64,000 bases of DNA from Thermoguttaceae bacterium (GTDB lineage: Bacteria > Planctomycetota > Planctomycetia > Pirellulales > Thermoguttaceae): positions 1 to 64,000 of the forward strand of contig JARKPK010000005.1 in assembly GCA_029975295.1 (NCBI GenBank). The letters are read 5' to 3'. The translations under genes and the position numbers were made by a program. Positions 1-8,793 of this stretch are shown here, piece after piece. Below the pieces are notes generated by a model. That model saw only the letters and a list, made by a program, of their open reading frames with translations, was not told the origin of the DNA and did no database searches. The stretch's first letter is position 1; each line of letters opens with the position of its first letter.

Positions 1-54
1 GACATGCAGTCGGGTTCCGTCCGCGGCGGGCCAAATCCACTCGGTCTGCGTCAT
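1..54 (-). CDS. N-terminus of a protein running off the left edge; possibly an alpha/beta hydrolase
   Basis: Eighteen open codons begin at an ATG at 54 and run off the window edge. An AGGAG lies about 11 nt upstream of the ATG, so the start looks real. The visible peptide contains ADGTRLHV, which resembles the first strand of alpha/beta hydrolases of the monoacylglycerol-lipase type. This is too short to assign a family firmly. It would be the next gene downstream of the metal-transport operon on the same strand, about 100 nt after the last permease stop. Confidence 0.35.
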   Translation of the reverse strand, partial: MTQTEWIWPAADGTRLHV

Positions 55-160
55 CGCAAGCGTCACTCCTCCAATGCCCGCGTCGCCCGCCGAGGAACCT
101 CTGGGCGAAGCGGTGTGCTTCGGCAGCCCTGACTGGCCCGCCCCCCGAAGCCACTCTGCG

Positions 161-1498
161 TTAGCTCGGCGAAGACGACGCCGAATCGTCGCCCGATTGT
201 TGCGCGGGAATCGGCCGGCCGTGCGGATCCCGCGGCAGGTCATCCAATTCGGCAGCCAATTTGGCTTCGAGTTCCGGGGCGATATAGTGTTCCATCCGCA
301 TGGCCGGTTCGTGAACATGATCGGCGGGCAGCCCCAGTTTTGCCGAAAGGAACGACTCCCACAACCGATGCGAACGCACCAACGCGCGTGCCCGCTGCCG
401 GCCCTGTTCAGTCAACGAAAGAGCCGAGCCGTCTCGGCGGACTTCGCCCCGCCACAGCAACGCATAGCGAGCGCACGCGGCGAGCCAGCCGCCGCCGAGC
501 GATTGAATCGCTTCACGAGCGCCCAACGGCCGACTGTCTCCGATCTCTTCCCAGCGATAGAGCAGGGCTAGCAAATCTTCTCGAACAACGCGCAACGCGT
601 CGGCCGTGTTCTTCGCCAACACGCTCACAACGCCATATCGGGGCGAGAACAGCGCGGCGGCTGAATAGAGCGCGCCAACCACCACCGCCATCGTGCCGGC
701 TGTATTCGTGTTCAGCCACACCGACAAAAGATGGCCCAAGACGGCCGAGGCTGCTGCAATCAGAACGGACAAGGCAAGCATTCGACCCAGCCGATCGGTC
801 AGAAGGTGAGCCGTCGCTCCCGGCACGATCAGCATGGCAATCACCAAGATCGAGCCCACCTGTTCAAACGAAGCCACGGTTGTCAACGCAACCAGGGCCA
901 ACAAAGCGTAGTGCATCAGGTTGGCTCGTATTCCCATCGCCACGGCGCTGGCCGGATCGAACGAACTGACAAGCAGTTCCTTCCAGAAGAGAACGATGAA
1001 AGCCGTGTTCACCGACAACACCAAACCCATTCGCGGCAACGCTTCGGGGATTTCGTAAGGGCCAAACTGCACCAAGTTGAAGGCGGTGTATTCCAGCAAA
1101 CCGTACAGGACGCAATCGGGATCAAGATCAACGCGATGCGCATACCTTTTGATCAAGACAACGCCCAGCGCGAACAGCGACGTGAACACCACGCCCATGC
1201 TGACATCTTCGGGCACGTCGGCTTGCCGGTGCAGGCTTTGAGTAAGAGCGCCGGTAAGCAGACCCACGACCAGCGCGCCGAGAAACATCGCCCAAAGATT
1301 CAGACTGCCCGAAAACACGAACGCCATGACCAACCCGGGCAAAACGGCATGCGAAATGGCGTCGCCCAAAAGGCTCATTCGGCGGAGAACCAGGTAGCAT
1401 CCAACAAGTGCGCAAGCCGAGTTCGTCAAAACAGCGACGCTGACGACCCAAAGGTCGTTCTGTCTGTCCAAGCTTAGGCTGTTGAACCAATCAACCAT
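161..1498 (-). CDS. Metal ABC transporter permease fused to a C-terminal DtxR/MntR-like domain (second permease)
   Basis: A 445-residue membrane protein. Residues 1 to about 285 form the multi-helix ABC-3 permease of Mn/Zn/Fe (TroC/D, ZnuB) importers, with a conserved glycine-rich segment around SILVIAMLIVPGAT. Residues of about 300-370 look like a winged helix. About 370-430 match the DtxR metal-binding and dimerisation domain: SHRLWESFL, then HVHEPAMRMEH, then DPHGRPIP. The EH pair and the HRLWE motif of DtxR are kept, while the position of DtxR Cys102 is Met. It is last in the operon binding protein-ATPase-permease-permease, 141 nt after the first permease. The start ATG lacks a clear ribosome site. 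A cytosolic regulator attached to a permease suggests metal-dependent control of transport (inference). Confidence 0.88.
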   Translation of the reverse strand: MVDWFNSLSLDRQNDLWVVSVAVLTNSACALVGCYLVLRRMSLLGDAISHAVLPGLVMAFVFSGSLNLWAMFLGALVVGLLTGALTQSLHRQADVPEDVSMGVVFTSLFALGVVLIKRYAHRVDLDPDCVLYGLLEYTAFNLVQFGPYEIPEALPRMGLVLSVNTAFIVLFWKELLVSSFDPASAVAMGIRANLMHYALLALVALTTVASFEQVGSILVIAMLIVPGATAHLLTDRLGRMLALSVLIAAASAVLGHLLSVWLNTNTAGTMAVVVGALYSAAALFSPRYGVVSVLAKNTADALRVVREDLLALLYRWEEIGDSRPLGAREAIQSLGGGWLAACARYALLWRGEVRRDGSALSLTEQGRQRARALVRSHRLWESFLSAKLGLPADHVHEPAMRMEHYIAPELEAKLAAELDDLPRDPHGRPIPAQQSGDDSASSSPS

Positions 1499-1639
1499 CT
1501 AATCGTTCATCCCGATCTATCTTCCGCAACTCGGCCCCGATGCGACAAACGCCGCGCCGCCGTTCGTCCAACCGCCAATATCGTTTTGATTCGCCGCCGC
1601 GGTGTACGGCAGCCACGATGATCCAGGGCCATTCGTTGC

Positions 1640-2941
1640 CTAATGCGGCGACCGCGGCACTTCGCCCGCCGCCGCGGCTCCGAACCGCAGTTCCAGTTCG
1701 GCAAGAATCTCAGGGGCAAGCACGTGTTCCATGGTGTCGGCATCACGATCGACGTGGTCCGGCGCGATCGAAGCCCCGTGAATTAGGAACAGTTCCCAGA
1801 GCCGGTGAGCGCGCACGAGACGTTCCGCCTCGGCGCGGCCGACGGGCGTCAATTCCACTCCGCCATCAACGCGCCGCACCCATCCCCTGAGAATTGCTCG
1901 CCATAGTCGCCAATTCGCCTGCCAACGGCTCCACGCCCGCGCGGAAGTCAACTCGCTTGCGCCGACTGGCCGGGCGCCGGCCGCGGCACCTTCGGTGAAT
2001 TCGTATAAGGTGCGCAGCAGGTTCTCGTCTCCCGTCTTCGCGCGCAAACGCCACCAGCGCCACACGCGCGCCGCAAGCCCCCGATTGGGGGCAAACAACA
2101 TGGAGAAAACGAACACACCCGTTCCGCAAAGCACGATCACCGGACCGGTAGGCGCCGTCTGGCCTTCGGCAAAGCCCAAAGGATCGAAACCCAACCACCA
2201 CCGCGCCACTCCGGCGGAAATCAACGAACCAATCGCTCCGGCCGCCGCGCCCAAAAAAGCCGACAACAGCAGCATGCGCTCCAACCGATCCGTCCAAAAA
2301 CGGGCCGCCGCGCCGGGCAGAATCAGCATCGCCGCCATCAGCACCACGCCGACGATGGGCAGCCCCATCACTGTCACCAGCGTCAGGCTTCCCATCAACG
2401 TCAAATCGAGAGTTAGAGTGGGCCATCCCTGCGATTGCGCGAAGCCGGGATCGAAGCTCAAAAGCTTGAACTCCTTGTAAAATGCCGCCAGAACCGCCAA
2501 CACTAAGGCCGACACGGCGATGATCAGGACCAGGTCTTCGCGCAACATGCCCGCGGCCTGGCCGTAAATGTACGTTTCCAACCCCGCGCGGCTGCCGCCG
2601 CCATCCATGTTCTGTATGTACGACGACAGCATGATTCCCGCGCCGAAGAACGTGCTGAGCACCAACCCCAAGGCGGCATCTTCTTTGGTCCGAGTCCAGC
2701 GGCAAACGATGGTCATAAGAGCAATGCCGGCCAGCCCGGCCAAAAAAGCGCCGAAAAGCATCCCGACAAAGTGGCGAGCGCCGATCACCAAAAAGGCGAG
2801 ACATAGACCGGGCAGGGCCGCGTGCGCCACCACGTCGCCCACCAGGGCGCGCCGCCGCAGCACGGCAAAGCTGCCCAGAACGCCGGCGGTGCCGCCCAGC
2901 AGCGCAGTGCCGATCATTACTAGCCACGTCAGGTAACTCAC
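1640..2941 (-). CDS. Metal ABC transporter permease fused to a C-terminal DtxR/MntR-like domain (first permease)
   Basis: A 433-residue paralogue of the next permease. An ABC-3 family membrane domain fills the first 285 or so residues (GLPIVGVVLMAAMLILPGAA is the diagnostic stretch). A winged-helix-like region and a DtxR-type dimerisation domain follow at about 370-420, seen as RAHRLWELFL and then DADTMEHVLAPE. Compared with DtxR the EH pair is kept, but the equivalent of His98 is Asp and of Cys102 is Asp, so metal preference may differ from its partner. It has a shorter tail without the DPHG motif of the second permease. Its ATG overlaps the stop of the ATPase gene by 4 nt (ATGA), which indicates translational coupling. 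Two different permeases suggest a heterodimeric channel, as in TroC/TroD. Confidence 0.88.
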   Translation of the reverse strand: MSYLTWLVMIGTALLGGTAGVLGSFAVLRRRALVGDVVAHAALPGLCLAFLVIGARHFVGMLFGAFLAGLAGIALMTIVCRWTRTKEDAALGLVLSTFFGAGIMLSSYIQNMDGGGSRAGLETYIYGQAAGMLREDLVLIIAVSALVLAVLAAFYKEFKLLSFDPGFAQSQGWPTLTLDLTLMGSLTLVTVMGLPIVGVVLMAAMLILPGAAARFWTDRLERMLLLSAFLGAAAGAIGSLISAGVARWWLGFDPLGFAEGQTAPTGPVIVLCGTGVFVFSMLFAPNRGLAARVWRWWRLRAKTGDENLLRTLYEFTEGAAAGARPVGASELTSARAWSRWQANWRLWRAILRGWVRRVDGGVELTPVGRAEAERLVRAHRLWELFLIHGASIAPDHVDRDADTMEHVLAPEILAELELRFGAAAAGEVPRSPH

Positions 2942-3705
2942 GACGACCGATTCCCTGTGCGAACGGCTTCGGCGGCTTCCTCCAAAATCGTCAATCGCCC
3001 GCCGAACGTGTTTTGCAGATTCGCCGCGGTGAACACCTCTTCGACCGGACCAGCCTCAACCAACCTCATGTTGATCAGTACGACGTGGTCGAAGTAATGC
3101 CGCACGGTCTGAAGATCGTGATGAACAACGACCACCGTCTTCCCGTCGGCCCGCAAGCTCCGCAGCAAGCGAACGACGGCCTGCTCGGTCGCGGCATCGA
3201 CACCGACAAAAGGCTCGTCCATGAAGTAGATTTTCGCATCCTGGGCGAGCGCTCGGGCCAAGAACACCCGCTGCTGCTGGCCCCCGGAAAGCTGGCGGAT
3301 TTGACGCGAGGCGTAGTCGGCCATGGCCACCTGTTCCAGGCATTGCCGGGCCCAACGACGCTCGGTCTCGCCGGGCCGCCGAAACCAACCGAGCCTTCCG
3401 TAGGTGCCCATCAAGACCACGTCGAGCACAGTCACCGGAAAGTCCCAATCAACCGACTCGCGCTGCGGCACATAGCCGACAAGATGCCGCTGCCGCGAAT
3501 AGGGCTGACCATAGAACTCCACCTTGCCGCTCGCCAAAGGAACCAAGCCCAAGGCAGCCTTGATCAATGTGCTCTTGCCTGCGCCGTTGGGCCCCACGAT
3601 GCAAATCAGCTTGCCCTCGGGCAAGATCAAATCGATATCCCAAAGCACCGGCTTGCGGTGATAGGCAACGGTCATATCGTGAATCTCGATGGCCGGAGCG
3701 GTCAT
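2938..3705 (-). CDS. Metal ABC transporter ATP-binding protein
   Basis: A 255-residue ABC ATPase of the Mn/Zn/Fe importer group. Visible motifs: Walker A GPNGAGKST near residue 40, Q-loop in GYVPQRESVDWDFP, signature LSGGQQQRVFLARAL, Walker B IYFMDEPFVGVD, and the switch histidine in VVVHHDLQTV. The Q-loop context SVDWDFPVTV is characteristic of manganese/zinc importers (ZnuC, MntA, TroB). It sits between the binding-protein gene (23 nt upstream) and the first permease (4-nt overlap), so it powers those two fused permeases. Substrate metal cannot be settled from sequence. Confidence 0.93.
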   Translation of the reverse strand: MTAPAIEIHDMTVAYHRKPVLWDIDLILPEGKLICIVGPNGAGKSTLIKAALGLVPLASGKVEFYGQPYSRQRHLVGYVPQRESVDWDFPVTVLDVVLMGTYGRLGWFRRPGETERRWARQCLEQVAMADYASRQIRQLSGGQQQRVFLARALAQDAKIYFMDEPFVGVDAATEQAVVRLLRSLRADGKTVVVVHHDLQTVRHYFDHVVLINMRLVEAGPVEEVFTAANLQNTFGGRLTILEEAAEAVRTGNRSS

Positions 3706-3728
3706 GGCCTATGTCCTGCGCCTTCGTG

Positions 3729-4850
3729 CTATTTCAGGGCCCAAACGATCGTCTCGACATTGTACTCGATCATGCCCCGATACGTTTCGCCGCGGCTGCC
3801 GGGTTGTCCCAACGAGTCGGAAAACAATTCGCCGCCGATCACGACCCGATGGCCGCGGGCGGCACAGCCTTCGATCAGGGCGCGAATGTTCTTGATTGGC
3901 ACGCTGCTTTCGACGAAAACTGCCTTGATTTCGCGTTCAACCAATAGGTTGATGATCTGGTTGACATGGCCCAAGTCGGCCTCGGCCACCGTATTGATCC
4001 CCTGCAACGCGAACACTTCGATGTCGTAGGCCGCTCCAAAATAGTTGAAGGCGTCGTGGGCCGTCACAAGAACTCGTCGGCGTGCTGGAATCTGGGCGAG
4101 CATTTCGCGGCAACGATCGTGAAGCTCCAGCAACGACGCCCGATACTCGATGGCGTTTTGCCGATACGACGCGGCCCGATCCGGGTCGAGCCGGGCCAAC
4201 GCGTCGGCCACCGTCAGGGCGCACTCAGCCCAAAGCGATACGTCCATCCAAACGTGCGGATCGTAAACGCCGTGGCTCTCGATCAGGCGAGATCGGCGCG
4301 GCTGGCGATGGCCTGCGTTCGATCGTTCTCCTATTGTTCCCGCTTCGCCGTCAGCAAGGGCGCCAGTTTCGTCGGGCGAAGGTGGGCGTTCGTTTGAGTC
4401 GTCGACGACCGGACTATGATGGTCGATCAGCCCTTGGGTCACTGCCGTTGACGGCTTCCAGCGGTCTAATCGCGAGAGAAGATCGGCTAATCGGCCCTCG
4501 AGATGCAGGCCGTTGTAGAACACGGCATCCGCCGCCGTCAGCCGGCGGACGTCGCCGGGCGTCGGTTTGTAAAGATGGGGGTCAACCCCCGGCCCCATCA
4601 GCGTTGTAACATGGACATGCTCGCCGCCGACATGGCGAACCAAGTCGGCCACGATGCCCGTCGTACACACCACTTGCATGGGATAGCGACGAATCGAATC
4701 GGCTCGCTGATCGGCTCGGCGGCAACCCAACAGCACAATCAGCACGCAGGCCCACGCGGCAATCGCGGCAAACCCGATCAGCCGCCGGGTGCGCAGCGGG
4801 TGCGGCTTCTGAAAACGGTCGCCTCGCTCGGTCATCCGGAACCCCAACAT
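3729..4850 (-). CDS. Metal ABC transporter substrate-binding lipoprotein (TroA/ZnuA family)
   Basis: The ATG at 4850 was chosen because GGGAAGGGG lies just upstream; a longer frame to 4952 has no such site. The product is about 373 residues. An N-terminal helix ends in the lipobox LLGC, so it is a membrane-anchored periplasmic lipoprotein. Cluster A-1 (TroA/ZnuA) features include metal-ligand histidines in DPHLYKPTPGD, DPHVWMD and TAHDAFNYFG, and an Asp in LFSDSLGQPG, giving a His3-Asp type site. A charged linker with histidines (LIDHHSPVVDD) between the first two ligand motifs resembles the metal-loop of zinc-binding members. First gene of the importer operon. Mn, Zn and Fe are all possible substrates. 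Confidence 0.92.
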   Translation of the reverse strand: MLGFRMTERGDRFQKPHPLRTRRLIGFAAIAAWACVLIVLLGCRRADQRADSIRRYPMQVVCTTGIVADLVRHVGGEHVHVTTLMGPGVDPHLYKPTPGDVRRLTAADAVFYNGLHLEGRLADLLSRLDRWKPSTAVTQGLIDHHSPVVDDSNERPPSPDETGALADGEAGTIGERSNAGHRQPRRSRLIESHGVYDPHVWMDVSLWAECALTVADALARLDPDRAASYRQNAIEYRASLLELHDRCREMLAQIPARRRVLVTAHDAFNYFGAAYDIEVFALQGINTVAEADLGHVNQIINLLVEREIKAVFVESSVPIKNIRALIEGCAARGHRVVIGGELFSDSLGQPGSRGETYRGMIEYNVETIVWALK

Positions 4851-4926
4851 GGCCCCTTCCCAAGAGCACGCATGCTTGAAACGCTCGTAAGCCGCTGCCG
4901 CCAACCCGCGGAATTCTGCCCGTGCA

Positions 4927-4948
4927 CCGATGGCAGCTTCGCCATCGG
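4927..4948. promoter_or_regulatory. Perfect inverted repeat upstream of the metal importer operon
   Basis: Eight-base arms CCGATGGC and GCCATCGG are separated by 6 nt, 77-98 nt upstream of the binding-protein start. It could be an operator for a metal regulator or a leader hairpin. It does not match the DtxR, MntR, Fur or Zur consensus as I know them, so the role is inferred from position only. Confidence 0.35.
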
Positions 4949-5178
4949 CCATTGGTCATGAGTCAATCGCGGAACGAAAGCGGCGCCGCTTGAGACTGCC
5001 CGTCGGCGAAAGCGATTATTGTCGCCCAGACCTTGACCGTTGAGAATAGGTGCCTTGCGATCGTTGCGAAGAAGTGCAACGCCGGCGCGGTAGTGGTCGG
5101 CTCGCATCGCCCCGATGTTGTGCTCGCCGAGCGCAAGATTCAGCCGAACCAGTCGGCGATTCGAAAATACGGGCGCTG

Positions 5179-5208
5179 TTGCATAGGATCGCTCAAAGCT
5201 TCTATAAT
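5179..5208 (+). promoter_or_regulatory. Candidate sigma-70-type promoter
   Basis: TTGCAT and TATAAT are separated by 18 nt. The -10 box is a perfect consensus, which stands out in GC-rich DNA. It points toward the membrane-protein gene at 5457, leaving a leader of about 240 nt, or it could drive a short untranslated RNA. Confidence 0.45.
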
Positions 5209-5456
5209 GTGCCCCGACGGCGTTTTTGTTGCGATTTTTCGCATCTCCTTGTCGGCCCGTTTTTCGGACTCCTTTGGCGCGAACCAATCGGGCGGCCGTG
5301 CCCCGGACGATGGCGTGTTAGGCGGCTGGCGGTTCGGTCGAGTGCGACGAGCAACGAAACGGATCGAAGCGGCCTCCTTGAATTCGGCCGACGACCGTGC
5401 CAAACGATAGCCGTGACAACGACCCGCTGAATGACCGTTTGCACTGTGGAACTACA

Positions 5457-6809
5457 ATGTCTCATAGCGAACAAGCTTTGCGAAGCGTCGTGTGGACTCA
5501 AGTTTTTCCCTGGCTGATCATCGCCCGGGTCTTTCGAATCGCCGTCAGCGCCCGAATGCTAATTCTCGGAGCGGCGGGAATTTTGCTGATGCTGAACTAT
5601 TGGGCGCTGCTGGCCACCGTGTTTACGGTGCCCGAGAGGGATCGCCCTTGGATCGCCCCGGCCGACGGCTGCCCGTGGCTGGCCATCGATCACGCAGTGG
5701 CCGATCACTGGACTGAGCAACTCGCCCGAGACGTTTCGCCCCCGCTGCCCTCGGACGCCCGCGGTTCAGCCGGCGTCCTCGATACAAGCTTCTTCGGCGC
5801 TTGGCGGCAATTCTCGGCCCCGATGGTCGCGATGTTCTCGCTTGACGCATCGGTTTCCGATGTGGCCGTACTGCTTCTGGCGGCCTTTGGCTCGTTGGCG
5901 ATTTGGGCTTTTTTCGGCGGCGCCATGGCCAGGATTGCCGCGGTGCACTTGGCCTGCGACGAATATGTGGGGCTCGCGGCGGCGTTGCGGTTCGCCTGCC
6001 GCAAATGGGTTCCGCTCTTTGCCGCCCCGCTGATTCCCGCCTGCGGCATCGTCGCTGCCGGGGCTCCTTTGTGGGTGTTGGGGCTCTTGCTCCGGAGCGG
6101 GGTGGGAATGTTTCTTGTGTCGCTCATTTGGCCGGTGGCCCTGGTCTTCGGAGCGATCATGGCCTTGCTCGCCTTGGGGCTGCTGTTCGCGTGGCCTTTG
6201 ATGTGGGCGACGATCGCTGCCGAAGGATCCGACAGCTTCGACGCGCTCAGCCGAGCCTACGCTTATCTCTTTCAGCGGCCGATTCACTACCTCTTCTACG
6301 CTCTTGTGGCCGCAGTGCTCGCTTGGCTCAGTTGGATTGTAGTAGGCGCGATCACATCCGGCGTGGTCGGAATGGCTTATTGGTCGGCCAGTTGGGGCAG
6401 CGGCGCGACGGTTGTTTCCACGGTCACTCCGCGCGTGGGCGAGATCGAAGGCGTGGGGCGCGCCGGGGCCGTTGTCATTCGGTTCTGGGCAACGGCGGCC
6501 AAGTCGCTCGGCGTGGGATTTGTTTACGGGTTCTTCTGGAGCGGCGTTGCCGCAATTTACTTGCTGCTTCGGCGGGATGTTGACGCAACCGAAATGGACG
6601 AAGTCTTCCTCGAAGCCGATCAGAGCGAAACCGCCGCCCCCGTGGCCGCCGCTGAAGAACCGCAAACGCTCGCCGCGAAGCCCGACGAACCGGCCGTCGA
6701 ACCAGCAGCGCCCTCGGCCACTGCACCGGATGCCGCGGCCGTCGCCAACCCGCCCAGTGAGACCTCGGCCCCCGCGCCCGAGGAACCCAAGGGGCCGGCT
6801 GTCTCGTGA
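5457..6809 (+). CDS. Polytopic membrane protein of unknown function with Pro/Ala-rich tail
   Basis: About 450 residues from the ATG at 5457 (GTGGA lies about 8 nt upstream; an upstream ATG at 5397 has less support). I do not recognise a named family. The sequence shows roughly seven hydrophobic segments between residues 20 and 380, a soluble loop after the first (about residues 55-120, with many Asp/Pro), and a cytosol-like C-terminus of about 80 residues that is almost entirely Ala, Pro, Glu and Thr. The helical core with paired small residues and a DALSRAYAYLFQRP segment resembles conserved planctomycete membrane proteins of unknown role. The next gene, a tiny lipoprotein, follows on the same strand. 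Confidence 0.8.
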   Translation: MSHSEQALRSVVWTQVFPWLIIARVFRIAVSARMLILGAAGILLMLNYWALLATVFTVPERDRPWIAPADGCPWLAIDHAVADHWTEQLARDVSPPLPSDARGSAGVLDTSFFGAWRQFSAPMVAMFSLDASVSDVAVLLLAAFGSLAIWAFFGGAMARIAAVHLACDEYVGLAAALRFACRKWVPLFAAPLIPACGIVAAGAPLWVLGLLLRSGVGMFLVSLIWPVALVFGAIMALLALGLLFAWPLMWATIAAEGSDSFDALSRAYAYLFQRPIHYLFYALVAAVLAWLSWIVVGAITSGVVGMAYWSASWGSGATVVSTVTPRVGEIEGVGRAGAVVIRFWATAAKSLGVGFVYGFFWSGVAAIYLLLRRDVDATEMDEVFLEADQSETAAPVAAAEEPQTLAAKPDEPAVEPAAPSATAPDAAAVANPPSETSAPAPEEPKGPAVS

Positions 6810-6905
6810 TCGGTCGAGCGCGTTGCCTGCGGTTGCGGGCAACGGCCCCCGTTTCGCGGCAGCCTCGGAAAGTCATGTCTGCGAGATCATCGCACAAGTT
6901 CGATC

Positions 6906-7094
6906 ATGTCGATGCACCCGTTGCTGCCTGTTTTCCTGCTTGTCGTGATCCTGTCCGGCTGCGGCCCAGCGATCGATACGAAAGACATGGGAACGATTGT
7001 GTTTGAAATGCCGCAAGTGACGGGAGCCGATCAGCCTTATGAGCTTCCGCCCCAGGCCGGTCCATTGCCGCCCGAGCCGGCAATTCGCGATTAG
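6906..7094 (+). CDS. Small lipoprotein, 62 residues
   Basis: A short reading frame beginning MSMHPLLPVFLLVVILSGC, a textbook lipoprotein signal with lipobox LSGC. The mature part is about 43 residues, rich in Pro and Gln, with no recognisable domain. It lies 96 nt downstream of the membrane-protein gene and may be co-transcribed. An ATG at 6912 is an alternative start. No function can be proposed. Confidence 0.6.
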   Translation: MSMHPLLPVFLLVVILSGCGPAIDTKDMGTIVFEMPQVTGADQPYELPPQAGPLPPEPAIRD

Positions 7095-7341
7095 TGCGAG
7101 CGGGCGGCAGGTTGAGGACGCGGTTGTTTGCGGCAACCAACGGCGTTGTAGCCGAAGAAAAGACGGCCGGCCCTCCGCGAGTGCAGAAGGCCGTTGGTTT
7201 CCAGTAGAGAAGTGGTGCGATACGTTGGCGTTTTGGCCGATGAGTCGAGCGGCGGCAGGTTGGCCTTGATGCAACTGTTTTACTAAGCGGCGATAGCCGG
7301 GGAAGTCGTTTGACGACGCAAGACACACGGAGAACCTTCCA

Positions 7342-8793
7342 ATGGCCGAAACCAAAGGCCTCCCGATGACTCAGACCCGCGACCCCGAAGCCGTCCAACG
7401 CGAGATCGCCGAACTAAAAGCGTTGGAAAGCCTGCCGCTTCCCTCGCGAACACTGGGCTATTTGAAGCGAACCGGCCCCGGCCTGCTGCAAAGCGCGATG
7501 ACGCTGGGGGCGGGCAGCGCCGTGGCGTCGGTTGTGGCCGGAGCATCGTTCGGCTATCAGTTGTTGTGGGTGCAGCCGGTGGCCATGTTGCTGGGCATTT
7601 TCATGCTCGGGGCGCTGGGGAACGTCGTGCTGTCGCGGGGCGAAAGGCCCTACTATTCGTTCGGGCGGCAGATTCATCCGATCGTCCCGTTGCTTTGGGC
7701 CCTTGCCACAATCGCCTCGTCCGTGATTTGGCATTTCCCCCAATACGGTCTGGCGGCCGGCGCGGCTCGCGATTTGGCCGAGATGGCCGGATTGACCGTA
7801 AGCCAAACGGCAGCCGACGGAAAAACGGGAATGACGCCGACCGGCTACGCCGTCAGCTTCGGCATCGGGTTCCTGATCCTCGGCCTGAACATCTTCACCA
7901 CGTGGAATTACGGCGGGCGAACGCGCGGAACGAAAATCTACGAGTGGTTCCTTCGCTGCACCATCGCGGCGGTGATTATCGCCTTCGCCCTGGTGGTTGT
8001 CTTCACCGGGGTCAAGTGGTCGGAGTTCTTCCGAGGGTTGTTCGGCTTCTATTTGCCGAGCGATCAGAAGGGAATTGAAACCGTCTTGGGCGCCATCGGC
8101 GCAGCCGTCGGAATCAACATGACGTTTCTCTACGGCTACTCGTTGTTGGCCAAAGGCTGGGGCGAACACCACAAAACCCTTTCCCGTTGGGATTTGGTCA
8201 TGTCGATGTTCCTGCCCTTCGTTATCGCCACGTCGTTGATCATCATCGCCATGGCCAACACGGTTTACGATCCGTCGCTCGGCAACACCGTGCGAGACAA
8301 TCTCAAGCCGCTCGATGCCGCCAAGGCCCTGGTGCCGGTGATGGGCGACAACTTCGGTCGAATCGTATTCGACCTGGGCTTCATCGCCATGACGTGCGGG
8401 GCCGTCAGCGCGCACATGGTCGTGTGCGGATTCACCATGTGCGAACTGCTCGGGCTCGAATACACGGTTTGGCGTTATCGCATTTTCACCCTGACGCCGG
8501 CCATCGGCCTTCTCGGCGTGGTCACCACAACTCCGCTTTGGCTTCCGGTCGCCGCATCAGCGATCGCTTTCACGATGCTGCCGATTGCCTACATCACCTT
8601 CTTGGTGATGAACAACAAGCGCAGTTACCTGGGCGAATCGGTCGGCAGTGGCTGGAGACGGGCGTCGGTCAATGTCGTGCTTGCCGTGGCGGTGGTGATG
8701 TCGGTCGTCGGCGCCTCGATCCAAATCAACAACCGTGTCGTCAAACCGATCCGCGACTGGCTCTCGCCCCCAGCGGCCGTTGCCCCGAAGTAG
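7342..8793 (+). CDS. NRAMP-like divalent-metal transporter lacking the canonical DPGN motif
   Basis: 483 residues with about eleven membrane segments, preceded by GGAG 9 nt before the ATG. The start of helix 1 reads GPGLLQSAMTLGAGS and is followed by AGASFGYQLLWV, the layout of the NRAMP/SLC11 family, in which a proton-coupled carrier moves Mn2+ or Fe2+. The metal-binding DPGN of helix 1 is replaced by LGAG, and the helix 6 region reads NMTFLYGYSLLAKGWGE with no MPH motif. This places it in a divergent NRAMP-related group with related GAGD-type members. Substrate and coupling are therefore uncertain. The final cytosolic tail is short. It stands alone as a transcription unit. Confidence 0.75.
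   Translation: MAETKGLPMTQTRDPEAVQREIAELKALESLPLPSRTLGYLKRTGPGLLQSAMTLGAGSAVASVVAGASFGYQLLWVQPVAMLLGIFMLGALGNVVLSRGERPYYSFGRQIHPIVPLLWALATIASSVIWHFPQYGLAAGAARDLAEMAGLTVSQTAADGKTGMTPTGYAVSFGIGFLILGLNIFTTWNYGGRTRGTKIYEWFLRCTIAAVIIAFALVVVFTGVKWSEFFRGLFGFYLPSDQKGIETVLGAIGAAVGINMTFLYGYSLLAKGWGEHHKTLSRWDLVMSMFLPFVIATSLIIIAMANTVYDPSLGNTVRDNLKPLDAAKALVPVMGDNFGRIVFDLGFIAMTCGAVSAHMVVCGFTMCELLGLEYTVWRYRIFTLTPAIGLLGVVTTTPLWLPVAASAIAFTMLPIAYITFLVMNNKRSYLGESVGSGWRRASVNVVLAVAVVMSVVGASIQINNRVVKPIRDWLSPPAAVAPK

Larger units (their letters stand above)
4851..5456. other. Divergent intergenic region between the metal importer and the membrane-protein gene
   Basis: 606 bases between oppositely transcribed genes. 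It holds the inverted repeat at 4927-4948 and a good plus-strand promoter match at 5179-5208. Several short frames are open on both strands, but none has a ribosome site or recognisable protein. A leader of about 240 nt would separate the promoter from the next start at 5457. I see no known riboswitch or small RNA in it. Confidence 0.5.

Noticed and set aside
5209-5456. Possible structured small RNA downstream of the strong -10 box
   Set aside because: No motif of SRP RNA, 6S RNA, RNase P, tmRNA or a known riboswitch was found, so it is left as an undefined leader.
7160-7200. ACGGCC/GGCCGT hairpin after the small lipoprotein gene
   Set aside because: Short arms, long loop and no T-run, so not convincing as a terminator.
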